NCBI GenBank assembly: GCA_018715595.1
Contig: DVLI01000022.1
Location: 1-64,000, forward strand
Source of the DNA: Candidatus Caccoplasma merdavium
GTDB taxonomy: Bacteria; Bacteroidota; Bacteroidia; Bacteroidales; UBA11471
Length of the DNA: 64,000 nucleotides
Direction of reading: 5' to 3'
In this document: in pieces, positions 46,803 to 55,380 of the stretch
Position numbering within the stretch: the stretch's first letter is position 1
Layout of the letters: each line of letters begins with the position of its first letter
Notes under the pieces: generated by a model
Seen by the model: the letters and a program-made list of their open reading frames with translations, nothing else
Told to the model about the DNA's origin: nothing
Database searches by the model: none
Made by a program: the position numbers and the translations under genes

Positions 46803-47027
46803 TTATTTGATGTATCCGTGTTTTTGCAATAAGGCATCGGCGCGGGTTTCGTATTCTTGTTTTGTCATCACGATGACGGCGGCCTCCTTCGAGGTTATGG
46901 GGCCGTAAGGGGTGTGTGCGTTGTTGCGTGGGAAGCAGTCGATACCGGCATCGAGCAGTATCGATTCGAGCAGTTGGCATTCCCACAAGTCGCCGCGATA
47001 CACGTCGATGATTTTTCCTCCTTCCAT
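46803..47027 (-). CDS. DUF2007 small signal-transducing-like protein
   Basis: 74 residues from ATG 47027 (MEGGKIIDVYRGDLWECQLL). Matches the DUF2007 type: ESILLDAGIDCFPRNN is the PII-like core. Four bases after the stop of the upstream membrane protein. Cytoplasmic, function unknown. The longer open frame upstream is not protein-like. Confidence 0.65.
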   Translation of the reverse strand: MEGGKIIDVYRGDLWECQLLESILLDAGIDCFPRNNAHTPYGPITSKEAAVIVMTKQEYETRADALLQKHGYIK

Positions 47028-47031
47028 GAGG

Positions 47032-47361
47032 TTACAACTCTTCGAGCAGTTTATCGATGTCTTCCTGGTCGAAGAGTACAAACACATGCCCCAGCAAGCC
47101 GATGCTGGCCAACTGTTTCTCCCCTTCGTACTCGATGTATCCGGCCGAAGCGAAGAAGAAATTTTTGCCCGATACCACCTCGTCGGCCACGGCATCGAGC
47201 ACATAGCCGCCCAGCATCGAGATGAGCAGGTTGTCGCTTTGGTTGAGCGACTCTTTGAGTATCTCTTTCATCGCCTCGCGGTGGTCTTCGGTCGAGGGAC
47301 AACTGAGAATCAGCGTCAATGCCAATACGGCGACAACGCCCAGTGCAATCCATTTTTTCAT
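47032..47361 (-). CDS. DUF4359-like small exported/anchored protein
   Basis: 109 residues. N-terminal membrane segment or signal (MKKWIALGVVAVLALTLILS) followed by CPSTEDHREAMKEILKESLN, the DUF4359-type start, and a C-terminal domain (GYIEYEGEKQLASIGLLGHV). Function unknown. Forms a two-gene operon with the DUF2007 gene. Confidence 0.6.
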   Translation of the reverse strand: MKKWIALGVVAVLALTLILSCPSTEDHREAMKEILKESLNQSDNLLISMLGGYVLDAVADEVVSGKNFFFASAGYIEYEGEKQLASIGLLGHVFVLFDQEDIDKLLEEL

Positions 47362-47474
47362 GTCGGAGTAAAATTAAATCTTTCAAAGATAATGCTTTTT
47401 GTTTTGAAACCCCCAATCCGTGTTCCCAAAAAACAAGTTGTCGCTCTTTTTCCCGCGCTGACGGTATGCAGGAA

Positions 47475-47506
47475 AAAGAGACCCGCCACGATTGGCGGGT
47501 CTCTTT
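47475..47506 (-). terminator. Terminator of the PepSY-like lipoprotein gene
   Basis: Perfect 14-bp stem (47475-47488 with 47493-47506) with four-base loop and a T run on the minus strand. Confidence 0.85.
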
Positions 47507-47527
47507 GCGGTGAATGAGATGCGATAC

Positions 47528-48388
47528 TCAAAGAATGTTTCCTCGCATATCGATGCCGACATTTATTTCACGACCGTTGTTTTCGAGTTCGAAGAGGTAA
47601 TGCTCCCCACTTTCGGTTTCGATGTGGTAAACGTCATCGATGAGATAGCCGGCGTATATTGAATTGTCGAGGGCTTGTTGCACGGTTGCGGGGATATTTC
47701 GCAACGTCGTTTCGGTCTCGGTGCGTATCCACACGTTCGAGGTGTCGAATATCACTTCGCGACACACATTCCCGTCGATGATTTCGACCTCGGTCCGTCG
47801 GCTTTCGACATCGATTTCGAGAATGCGGGCTCCCGGGTAGCGGTTTTCGATAAAGGCTCTGAGGCTCTCGTTGAGCGATGACGTGATGAGGTCGCCGTAG
47901 TCGTTGTCATTGTCGGCATCGGTCAGTGCCTTGATGAGGATACCGTCGGCCGAATAGTAGAGGTCGACATCGGTGTCGTTTCCCGCGGAGCGGCTCTCGG
48001 CTTCGATGACATAGAGGGTCTCGTAGTTTTCCCGTTCTATCATGTCGACGTCATCGACCACCCATTCGGCATAAGCACTTTGTTGATAGGCCGTTTTTAC
48101 GGCTTCGGGCAAAGACGAGAAGGGTATGTCGGTCTCGGTCATGTACCATCGTCCGCTGCGGTCGAACCAGGCTGAGTGTTCAACCTCTCTCCCCGATGAG
48201 GGGGCATTGAAGTCGGCAACAATGTAGCCGTTTTTTATCTCCCAGGAGATGCTTTTGGCCGATGGATACATGCTTTTCAGCGTGTTTCTTGCTTCGTCGG
48301 TGGTGAGTTGGCCGTTCTCTTCCTTGTCGCAACTGCAAAGTATCGGCAAGGTGCAGAGGGCAAAGGTGATGTAAAGGAGGGGTTTCAT
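47528..48388 (-). CDS. Tandem PepSY-like lipoprotein
   Basis: 286 residues. Lipoprotein signal MKPLLYITFALCTLPILCSC. Two or more repeats of the PepSY-like (DUF2874, BLIP-like) fold: ARNTLKSMYPSAKSISWEIK, then LRAFIENRYPGARILEIDVE, each followed by a beta-sheet block. Very acidic. Periplasmic or surface, likely inhibitory or sensing. Follows a single-domain PepSY-like gene and a two-component system in the same direction. Confidence 0.78.
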   Translation of the reverse strand: MKPLLYITFALCTLPILCSCDKEENGQLTTDEARNTLKSMYPSAKSISWEIKNGYIVADFNAPSSGREVEHSAWFDRSGRWYMTETDIPFSSLPEAVKTAYQQSAYAEWVVDDVDMIERENYETLYVIEAESRSAGNDTDVDLYYSADGILIKALTDADNDNDYGDLITSSLNESLRAFIENRYPGARILEIDVESRRTEVEIIDGNVCREVIFDTSNVWIRTETETTLRNIPATVQQALDNSIYAGYLIDDVYHIETESGEHYLFELENNGREINVGIDMRGNIL

Positions 48389-48410
48389 GGCTTGGGGGAT
48401 TAGGTGGTGG

Positions 48411-48851
48411 TTAGTCGTCGATTTCGATAAGGTTGAAGTTGAGGTCGAACGTCAGTTCGAGACGGTTGGTCAGTTTCACTTCATAGTCGCGTTTGTCGCG
48501 GTCTATTTTCACAATCGAGGCTTCGGGCCAGTTTTGTTTTACATAGGAGGCAATCTGGGCAGGAACGATGGCGGCGGGAACGGTGCTGTACTTGCAATCG
48601 ATTTCTTTCCAGTCGCCGTTTTTGTAGAATTCGATTTTTGCGCTGCTGGTGAAGACCACTTCATAGGTGCTTTCGAGGAATTCCCGTTCGTATTTGGCGT
48701 AGGCCACTTTTTCATTGGGGAAGTGTTGCTTGATGAAGGTCTGTGCATTTTGCGGCAGTTGGTTGACGGTAATCATGCGGTCGTTGTCGGCTTTGGCGGT
48801 GATTGTACCCAAAGAGAACAAGATGGCGGCAAGAATCATTAACTTTTTCAT
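48411..48851 (-). CDS. PepSY-like periplasmic protein
   Basis: 146 residues from ATG 48851, chosen for its signal peptide (MKKLMILAAILFSLGTITAK). Two PepSY-like repeats: LPQNAQTFIKQHFPNEKVAY and VPAQIASYVKQNWPEASIVK. Lies 22 bases before the lipoprotein and 127 bases after the histidine kinase. Such proteins are often targets of envelope-stress systems. Confidence 0.8.
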   Translation of the reverse strand: MKKLMILAAILFSLGTITAKADNDRMITVNQLPQNAQTFIKQHFPNEKVAYAKYEREFLESTYEVVFTSSAKIEFYKNGDWKEIDCKYSTVPAAIVPAQIASYVKQNWPEASIVKIDRDKRDYEVKLTNRLELTFDLNFNLIEIDD

Positions 48852-48977
48852 AATGGTTGGTTTTAAGAGGTTGGACATGTGTTCTTGTTGTTTTCTGATA
48901 CAAATGTCTAACCCGATTTTGAAATGAATTTGAAATAATCGACTTTTTCGAGAAAAAATCGAAATTTTTTTTTCGGT

Positions 48978-50249
48978 TTATGGCCAAGTTACCGAAAAAC
49001 AGTGGCGGCCGTTGTCGAATCGGTATTCGAGTCCCAGATGGTAATATTTGCAGACTGCCTTTACAAGCGCGAGACCGAGGCCGGTCGATCCTTCTTTCTT
49101 TTCCCCTTGGAAGAAACGGTCGAAGATGCGGTCGGCGTCGAGCGGTTGGGACCCGTCGTTGCTGACCGAGAGTTTGCGCGGCCGTACGATGATGGCGATT
49201 TTGCTGCCGGGCTCGGAGTGCACGAAGGCGTTCTTCAACAGGTTGTTGGTGAGTGTCGATGCCAGTGATTCATTCATTTCCACCGTGAAATCTTCCTGAA
49301 TGTCCGTTTCGCAGGAAAGTCCGCGGTCGGCATATATCTCATTATATAGTTCGGCTTGCTCTTCGATGAAAGAGCCCAAAGCAATGGGGCGGCTTTCGGG
49401 AAATTGCCCGTTTTCGATTTTGGTGAGCAGTAGCAGCGTCTTGTTCAGGCGCACGATGTGGCTGAGCGAACGTTGCATTTTGAGCAATTCTTCGGCTTGC
49501 ATCTCGTTGGGTTCGGTTTTGTCGAGCATCCATTCGATGCGAGAACCGAGAACGGCGAGCGGGGTCTGCAACTCATGCGAGGCGTTGCCGATGAATTGTT
49601 TCTGTTGCTCGACGACATTTTCGACCCGGTCTACGGCCTCCTGCGCTGCGGTATTGAGTTTCGAAAATTCCTTGATTCGGGTATTGTTGGGGACCCGGCT
49701 GTTTTTCTGTCCCGGCCGGTAGTGGTCGAGCCATTGCAAGAGTTCATACAAGGGTCGCATACTGCGATGGAAGACCCACATCGTAAGTATAAGCGTGGTG
49801 GTGAGCAGCAACAGATAGAGAATTACGACCCAGAAAAAAATGGCACGGAGCAAATCTTCTTTTTCAAAAGTGGGCGTGGCCACTTTCAGTTCGTAATAGT
49901 TCCCGCCGGCATCTTGGAAAATGGTCGTGAGAATGCGTGCCGGTTCGGTCTCTTCCTTTTCGGGAATATACACTTCGGCGTCGTAATAGTTGATGCGGGG
50001 GTGGGTGTCGACATAAAATTCATCGACGGGCACAATCGAGTAGCTGTTGTTCGACCCGCTGTTGAGTGGCGGAAGTTCTCGGCCGGCCAGCATGCGTATG
50101 ATAATCATCTCGGAGTAGTCTTCGAGAGTGTCGTCGGCTTCGTCGTTGATTTCGTCGACCATCGTGATATAAAACAGTACGGCCCATAAGGCCATCAGGG
50201 GAAGCAGGAAAATCGAAAGTCGCAGTGCGACGCGGTAGATTAGTTTCAT
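48978..50249 (-). CDS. Sensor histidine kinase
   Basis: 423 residues. TM1 about 8-30, periplasmic sensor domain about 31-135, TM2 about 137-160, then HisKA with phospho-His in GNASHELQTPLAVLGSRIEW, and HATPase with N box NNLLKNAFVHS and G2 box GSTGLGLALVKAV. Phosphorylates the response regulator encoded 16 bases upstream. Signal unknown; nearby PepSY-like proteins may be outputs. Confidence 0.92.
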   Translation of the reverse strand: MKLIYRVALRLSIFLLPLMALWAVLFYITMVDEINDEADDTLEDYSEMIIIRMLAGRELPPLNSGSNNSYSIVPVDEFYVDTHPRINYYDAEVYIPEKEETEPARILTTIFQDAGGNYYELKVATPTFEKEDLLRAIFFWVVILYLLLLTTTLILTMWVFHRSMRPLYELLQWLDHYRPGQKNSRVPNNTRIKEFSKLNTAAQEAVDRVENVVEQQKQFIGNASHELQTPLAVLGSRIEWMLDKTEPNEMQAEELLKMQRSLSHIVRLNKTLLLLTKIENGQFPESRPIALGSFIEEQAELYNEIYADRGLSCETDIQEDFTVEMNESLASTLTNNLLKNAFVHSEPGSKIAIIVRPRKLSVSNDGSQPLDADRIFDRFFQGEKKEGSTGLGLALVKAVCKYYHLGLEYRFDNGRHCFSVTWP

Positions 50250-50265
50250 GGCGGGGAAGGGGAGT

Positions 50266-50952
50266 TTATGCTGTTTCGGGGGGCGTGAGTTTGTAGCCGA
50301 ATCCGTAGACCGATTTTATTTCGATGTCGGCACCTGCTTCCGAGAGTTTGCGGCGGAGGTTTTTCATCTGGGCGTAGACGAAGTGGAAGTTGTCGGCCTG
50401 GTCGGCGTGGTCGCCCCACACGGCTTCGGCGAGAATCGACTTGTCTACCACATGGTTGGGCCGTTGCATGAAGAATCGCAATATGTCGAACTCTTTCTTC
50501 AAGAGTTCCACTTCTTTCCCGTCGATTCTCACGCGGCAACTCTCGGGGTCGAGCACGACGTTGCCCAAGGTTATTTCGAGACGGCCATCGTTGCGGCTGC
50601 GGCGCACGACGCTCTTGATACGGGCTTTGAGCTCGGCCGTGTGGAATGGTTTCGGCAGGTAATCGTCGGCACCGAGTTCGAGCCCGAGAATTTTGTCGTC
50701 GAGGGAGTCGCGGGCCGAAATGATAATCACGTTGTCGCGCTTGCGCAAGGCTTTCAGTTGTTCGAGCAGTTTCAATCCGTTACCGTCGGGCAGCATGATG
50801 TCGAGCAAGATGCAGTCGTAGCTGTATCCGGCAATTTTTGCATCGGCCTCGAAATAGGTCGGTGCGCATTCTACCACATACCCTTCTTCCCGCAGGGCGC
50901 GTGTCATGATTTCGCGCAGGGAAGGTTCGTCTTCGATAATCAATATCTTCAT
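50266..50952 (-). CDS. OmpR/PhoB-family response regulator
   Basis: 228 residues from ATG 50952 (MKILIIEDEPSLREIMTRAL). Receiver domain with phospho-acceptor Asp in CILLDIMLPDG and Lys in YLPKPFHTAELKA; C-terminal winged helix (ELLKKEFDILRFFMQRPNHV). First gene of the two-component/PepSY cluster; a TACATTTG box lies about 65 bases upstream. Confidence 0.93.
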   Translation of the reverse strand: MKILIIEDEPSLREIMTRALREEGYVVECAPTYFEADAKIAGYSYDCILLDIMLPDGNGLKLLEQLKALRKRDNVIIISARDSLDDKILGLELGADDYLPKPFHTAELKARIKSVVRRSRNDGRLEITLGNVVLDPESCRVRIDGKEVELLKKEFDILRFFMQRPNHVVDKSILAEAVWGDHADQADNFHFVYAQMKNLRRKLSEAGADIEIKSVYGFGYKLTPPETA

Positions 50953-51015
50953 AATCGTGTAGTTGTCAGGGGTGATTGGCGTGCGGGACGCAACAAGCCG
51001 ACACACCGGTTCATA

Positions 51016-51045
51016 CAAATGTAACGAATAAATTTTGTAGAGAAA
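51016..51045 (-). promoter_or_regulatory. Promoter of the two-component operon
   Basis: TACATTTG at 51016-51023 and TTTC at 51042-51045 on the minus strand, 18 bases apart, giving a leader of about 55-60 bases before the response regulator. Confidence 0.5.
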
Positions 51046-51416
51046 TTGAAATCGGGAAATATCTTTTGCCACCGCTCTTTTCTGCGACGGCATTTGTTTC
51101 CGGTTCGGCCGGCGTGGGGGGATAAAAGGCGAATCGGGAATCTGCTCGCGCAGACTCCCGACTCTGAATTCATCACATTATGCTTATTAAGTGCTAGAGA
51201 AGCTACGCTCACGCGCCACTATACCTTAAATCTCTGTTTGTCTTGCTTCATGAGTAAAACATCACTCGGCATGAAAAAGTTCGCAGGAGATTCATTTTTT
51301 CCGGGAAAAACTTTTCAATGGATAAAACTCCCGGAGAAGAAGAAAGTTCTCGGCCGGAATAGTTTTTTTCGCCCATTCTCCTTACCTTTGTCGGGAAACA
51401 AACGAAAGACAGAGGC
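51046..51416. other. Intergenic region between the response regulator and the helicase
   Basis: No gene seen. Holds a 12-bp hairpin (51134-51145 with 51150-51161, one wobble, no T tract) and the helicase promoter (TACCTTTG 51383-51390). Confidence 0.5.
51383..51390 (+). promoter_or_regulatory. -7 element of the helicase gene
   Basis: TACCTTTG, 26 bases before the GTG start codon at 51417; supports that start. Confidence 0.55.
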
Positions 51417-53759
51417 GTGGAAGAAAATTTTTTGCAGGAACTCAACGACCAGCAGCGCGAAGCGGTCCTTTACAACGACGGCCCCTCGTTGGTCATTGCC
51501 GGTGCAGGGTCGGGCAAGACCCGTGTGCTGACCTACAAAATAGCCTATTTGTTGGCTTCGGGCAATTACAGCCCTTATCAGATATTGGCCCTCACGTTTA
51601 CCAACAAGGCGGCTCGTGAGATGAAGGAGCGCATTGCCTCCGTCGTAGGCGGAGCTACCGCCGCCCGGTTGTGGATGGGCACCTTTCACTCGATATTTTC
51701 CCGCATTCTGCGCACCCATGCCGAGCGCATCGGCTTCAATCGCGATTTCACGATATATGACCAGGCCGACTCCCGCAGCCTCATCAAGACCATCATCAAG
51801 GAGATGATGCTCGATGATAAAATATACAAGCCATCGACCGTGCAGGCCATTATCTCCAATGCCAAGAATGCGCTGGTGACCCCCTCGGCTTATGCTGCCA
51901 ACGCCGCCTTGTATGAGGCCGACGTGCGATCGAAACGCCCGCTCATTCGCGACATCTACAAGACCTATTGGAACCGTTGTGCCCGGGCCGGCGCCATGGA
52001 CTTCGACGACCTGTTGCTCTATACCAATATCCTTTTCCGCGACAATCCCGACGTGCTGGAATTTTATCAGAACCAGTTCGGATATGTCCTGGTCGACGAG
52101 TACCAAGATACCAACTTTGCCCAGCACCTTATTGTCAACCAGTTGGTGAAGAGTCATCACCACCTCTGTGTCGTGGGTGACGATGCGCAGAGCATCTACT
52201 CTTTTCGCGGGGCCAACATCAGCAACATTCTCAATCTGCAAAAGGAGTATCCCGATTTCAGAATCTTCAAGCTCGAACAGAACTATCGCTCCACCCAGAC
52301 GATTGTCGCCGCTGCCAACAGCCTCATCGCCAAGAACAAGGAGCAGATACCCAAACATATTTTTTCGCACAACGCCGTCGGGACCAAGATACCCGTTCTC
52401 AGCGCCTATTCCGACTTCGAGGAGGGCTACCTCATCGCCAACCGCATTGCCACGATGCGGGTGGCTACGGCATCGGATTACTCCGACTTTGCCATACTTT
52501 ATCGCACCAATTCCCAGTCGCGCATCTTCGAGGAGGCGTTGCGCAAGCGGAATATCCCTTACCGCATCTACGGTGGCCAGTCGTTCTACCAACGCAAGGA
52601 GATAAAAGATGTCGTGGCCTATTTCCGCCTGACGGTGAATCCGGCCGACGAGGAGGCTCTCAAACGGGTCATCAACTATCCGGCCCGAGGCATAGGCAAT
52701 ACCACGGTGGCAAAAATCATGGCTTGTGCCGAGACGCACGCGGTGTCGTTGTGGGACGTCGTGAGCCGCCCCGTAGAGTATGCTCTTGCCGTGAATGCCT
52801 CGACACAGAACAAGTTGATGGCTTTTGCCGAGCTGATACGCTCTTTCGTGGCGCTCAACGAGACCTCCACAGCCTATGACCTGGCCGATGCCGTGGTGCG
52901 TCGTTCGGGAATCATGGCCGATATCTATGCCGACCATTCGCCCGAGAACGTGAGCCGTCAGGAAAATGTGCAAGAGCTCCTCAACGGCATACAGGATTTT
53001 TGCTCCTCCCGGCGTGAAGAGGGGCGTGAGTCGGCCTCTCTTACCGACTTCCTGGCCGAAGTGTCGCTGGCAACCGACCAGGATAGTGACGATTCGGGCG
53101 ACGACAATCGGGTGACGTTGATGACCGTGCATGCCTCCAAGGGTTTGGAGTTCCGACATGTCTTTGTCGTCGGCCTCGAAGAGGAGTTGTTCCCGGCCGC
53201 CATGGCGATGGGCACTGCCCGTGAGCTCGAAGAGGAACGCCGCCTGCTCTATGTGGCCATCACGCGGGCCGAAGAGACCTGCCTGCTCTCCTATGCCGCC
53301 TCGCGTTACCGCAACGGCAAGCCTACGGCATCGCCTCCCAGCCGGTTTATCCGCGACATCGATCCGGCCTATCTCATTCTGCCCGATGGCGCAGCCCACA
53401 GTTCGTCGACCCGTGAATACGGATATGCCTCTTCGCGCGTCACACCGTCATACGCCGCTGCCGACTCCCGACCCACAAACCCCACCGTGACGATGACGCC
53501 ATCGTCACCGCCGGCTGCGTCGAAGTGGGTGCGCATCGAGACTTCGGCCGCACCATCGGTCGCTCCGTCGGCGACAAGCGCGGCCGGCGACCCCGACGGC
53601 TTGGCCGTGGGGGTGCGCATTCGTCACGACCGTTTCGGCGAAGGGCAAGTCTCGGCCATCTCGGGCGAAGGCGACAATCGCAAAATCACGGTCGATTTCG
53701 ACCATGTGGGACAGAAACATCTCCTGTTGAAATTTGCCAAATTTACCATACTCAAATAA
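51417..53759 (+). CDS. UvrD/PcrA-type DNA helicase
   Basis: 780 residues, starting with GTG. Superfamily 1A motifs in order: Q motif LNDQQREAV, Walker A GAGSGKTR, Ia TFTNKAAREM, II VLVDEYQDTN, III GDDAQSIYSFRGA, IV EQNYRST, V TLMTVHASKGLEF, VI YVAITRAEE. A low-complexity Ser/Pro/Ala linker (about 660-725) leads to a C-terminal Tudor-like domain (GVRIRHDRFGEGQVSAI). Acts in nucleotide excision and mismatch repair or in removing replication roadblocks. Confidence 0.93.
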   Translation: MEENFLQELNDQQREAVLYNDGPSLVIAGAGSGKTRVLTYKIAYLLASGNYSPYQILALTFTNKAAREMKERIASVVGGATAARLWMGTFHSIFSRILRTHAERIGFNRDFTIYDQADSRSLIKTIIKEMMLDDKIYKPSTVQAIISNAKNALVTPSAYAANAALYEADVRSKRPLIRDIYKTYWNRCARAGAMDFDDLLLYTNILFRDNPDVLEFYQNQFGYVLVDEYQDTNFAQHLIVNQLVKSHHHLCVVGDDAQSIYSFRGANISNILNLQKEYPDFRIFKLEQNYRSTQTIVAAANSLIAKNKEQIPKHIFSHNAVGTKIPVLSAYSDFEEGYLIANRIATMRVATASDYSDFAILYRTNSQSRIFEEALRKRNIPYRIYGGQSFYQRKEIKDVVAYFRLTVNPADEEALKRVINYPARGIGNTTVAKIMACAETHAVSLWDVVSRPVEYALAVNASTQNKLMAFAELIRSFVALNETSTAYDLADAVVRRSGIMADIYADHSPENVSRQENVQELLNGIQDFCSSRREEGRESASLTDFLAEVSLATDQDSDDSGDDNRVTLMTVHASKGLEFRHVFVVGLEEELFPAAMAMGTARELEEERRLLYVAITRAEETCLLSYAASRYRNGKPTASPPSRFIRDIDPAYLILPDGAAHSSSTREYGYASSRVTPSYAAADSRPTNPTVTMTPSSPPAASKWVRIETSAAPSVAPSATSAAGDPDGLAVGVRIRHDRFGEGQVSAISGEGDNRKITVDFDHVGQKHLLLKFAKFTILK

Positions 53760-53769
53760 TCTCACGGCT

Positions 53770-54909
53770 ATGATGGATATTCACCAAGTACCCTCACCCT
53801 GCTATGTCCTCGACGAACAGTTGTTCCGTCGCAACCTTTCTCTTATCCGTTCGGTCAAAGACCGCGCCGGCGTCGATATTATTTTGGCATTCAAGGCTTT
53901 TGCTTTGTGGAAGGCATTCCCCATAGTACGGGAGTATATCCCTTCCTCCACGGCCAGTTCGCTCTTTGAGGCTCGCCTTGCCTACGAAGAGATGGGGTCG
54001 CCGGCACATACCTATGCCCCGGCATACAGCGACAAGGAATTTCCCGAAATACTCTCGTACAGCAGCCACATCACCTTCAATTCGCTGTCGCAGTTCCACC
54101 ACCATTATCCCGCGGTGCAGGCTTCGGCGCACAAGGTCTCTTGCGGATTGCGCATCAATCCCGAGTATTCCGATGTCGAAACCGCCCTTTACAACCCTTG
54201 TGCTCCCGGAAGCCGACTCGGCGTGACGGCTGCACTCCTGGGCGATACCTTGCCCGAGGGCATCGAAGGTCTCCATTTCCATACGCTGTGCGAATCGTCA
54301 TCGTATGACTTGGAAAAAACCTTGCAGCGGGTCGAGCAGCGTTTCGGGCATCTCTTTCCCCGTTTGAAGTGGCTCAACATGGGCGGCGGTCACCTTATGA
54401 CCCGGCAGGGGTATGACGTGGAGCACTTGGTGTCGCTGTTGCGCGACTTCAAGCGTCGCTATCCTCACCTCGACATCATTCTCGAACCCGGCAGCGCGTT
54501 TGCCTGGCAGACGGGCGTGCTGGTGGCAACGGTCCTCGATATTGTCGAGAATGCAGGCATTCGCACCGCTATTCTCGATGTGTCGTTTACCTGTCACATG
54601 CCCGACTGTCTCGAAATGCCTTACAAACCTGTCGTGCGCGGGGCTCTCGAACCCACTCCCGGCAAACCGACTTACCGCTTGGGCGGAAATTCCTGCCTCA
54701 GTGGCGATTATATGGGCGATTGGTCGTTCGACCACGAGTTGCAGGTGGGTGAGCGCATAGTCTTTGAAGACATGATACACTATACGATTGTGAAGACGAC
54801 GATGTTCAACGGCATCTCGCACCCGTCCCTGGCTCTTTGGGGCGCCGACGACAAGCTCACGATATGGCGCGAATATACCTATGAAGATTACAAGCATCGC
54901 ATGGCGTGA
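53770..54909 (+). CDS. nspC: Carboxynorspermidine decarboxylase
   Basis: 379 residues. Fold-III PLP decarboxylase of the NspC group: AFKAFALWKAFPIV carries the PLP-binding Lys (AFKAFA), LKWLNMGGGHLMT is the glycine loop for PLP phosphate, and DVSFTCHMPDCLEMPY the dimer-contributed Cys/Asp motif. Last step of (nor)spermidine synthesis from aspartate semialdehyde and a diamine. Start placed at 53770 just after the helicase gene. Confidence 0.92.
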   Translation: MMDIHQVPSPCYVLDEQLFRRNLSLIRSVKDRAGVDIILAFKAFALWKAFPIVREYIPSSTASSLFEARLAYEEMGSPAHTYAPAYSDKEFPEILSYSSHITFNSLSQFHHHYPAVQASAHKVSCGLRINPEYSDVETALYNPCAPGSRLGVTAALLGDTLPEGIEGLHFHTLCESSSYDLEKTLQRVEQRFGHLFPRLKWLNMGGGHLMTRQGYDVEHLVSLLRDFKRRYPHLDIILEPGSAFAWQTGVLVATVLDIVENAGIRTAILDVSFTCHMPDCLEMPYKPVVRGALEPTPGKPTYRLGGNSCLSGDYMGDWSFDHELQVGERIVFEDMIHYTIVKTTMFNGISHPSLALWGADDKLTIWREYTYEDYKHRMA

Positions 54910-55067
54910 TGCTTACTGCGCCGTTTTTCTGGAAGAAAGTGCCTTTTTACGGAGAGGTATTGGTTAAGAAATGTTGAATTTCAAGTTTTGATTAAGTTAA
55001 TTTCTTAATTAAGTAAAAATAAGAAACGAATTTATGCCGCGAATGAACACGATTGAAAAATAGTTGC
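54910..55067. other. AT-rich intergenic region after nspC
   Basis: First part of a 471-base gap between nspC and mltG. No gene seen. The candidate small RNA begins just beyond it. Confidence 0.5.
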
Positions 55068-55081
55068 TATATTTGCTTCGT

Positions 55082-55148
55082 GTTTTTCATGGTATTAAAT
55101 TTAAGGTTAACAAAGATTGGTTGTCGTGAGACAATCAATTTTTTTTTT
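55082..55148 (+). ncRNA. Candidate small RNA between nspC and mltG
   Basis: A TATATTTG box at 55068-55075 would start a transcript near 55082; a rho-independent terminator follows at 55116-55148 (10-bp stem 55116-55125 with 55130-55139, then nine T). The product would be about 65 bases, with no plausible coding sequence. No clear -33 box, so the hairpin could instead simply terminate nspC. Family not recognised. Confidence 0.35.
55116..55148 (+). terminator. Rho-independent terminator
   Basis: 10-bp stem with GTGA loop, one G-T wobble, followed by a nine-T tract. The strongest plus-strand terminator after nspC. Confidence 0.8.
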
Positions 55149-55380
55149 GCTCCATTTTTGAAAAACCGATTTCCCCTGTTTTGTAAAATGGCTCCCAAGC
55201 CCAAGTTTTTGAGGTGTTTACATTGTTGAATCGTGAACTCCTCTTGCCCGGTAAGAGTCGTTTTTTTGAGATTGTGCGGTGTCGTTTTTTCCGGACTTTC
55301 GCGAAGAATGGCAACGCAATGCTTGCCTTTTCCCTCACCGTTGCAAGATGGCTATGAGGGAGTAGGGTGCAGGTCGGAAT
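55149..55380. other. Intergenic region downstream of mltG
   Basis: 232 bases, no gene seen. Open frames of 40-70 codons lack family resemblance. Confidence 0.4.

Noticed and set aside
51315-53399. Minus-strand open frame of 694 codons across the helicase gene
   Set aside because: Antisense shadow; all helicase motifs read on the plus strand.
55135-55338. Minus-strand open frame of 67 codons between nspC and mltG
   Set aside because: Starts in an intergenic region with no promoter, basic low-complexity sequence, no family resemblance.
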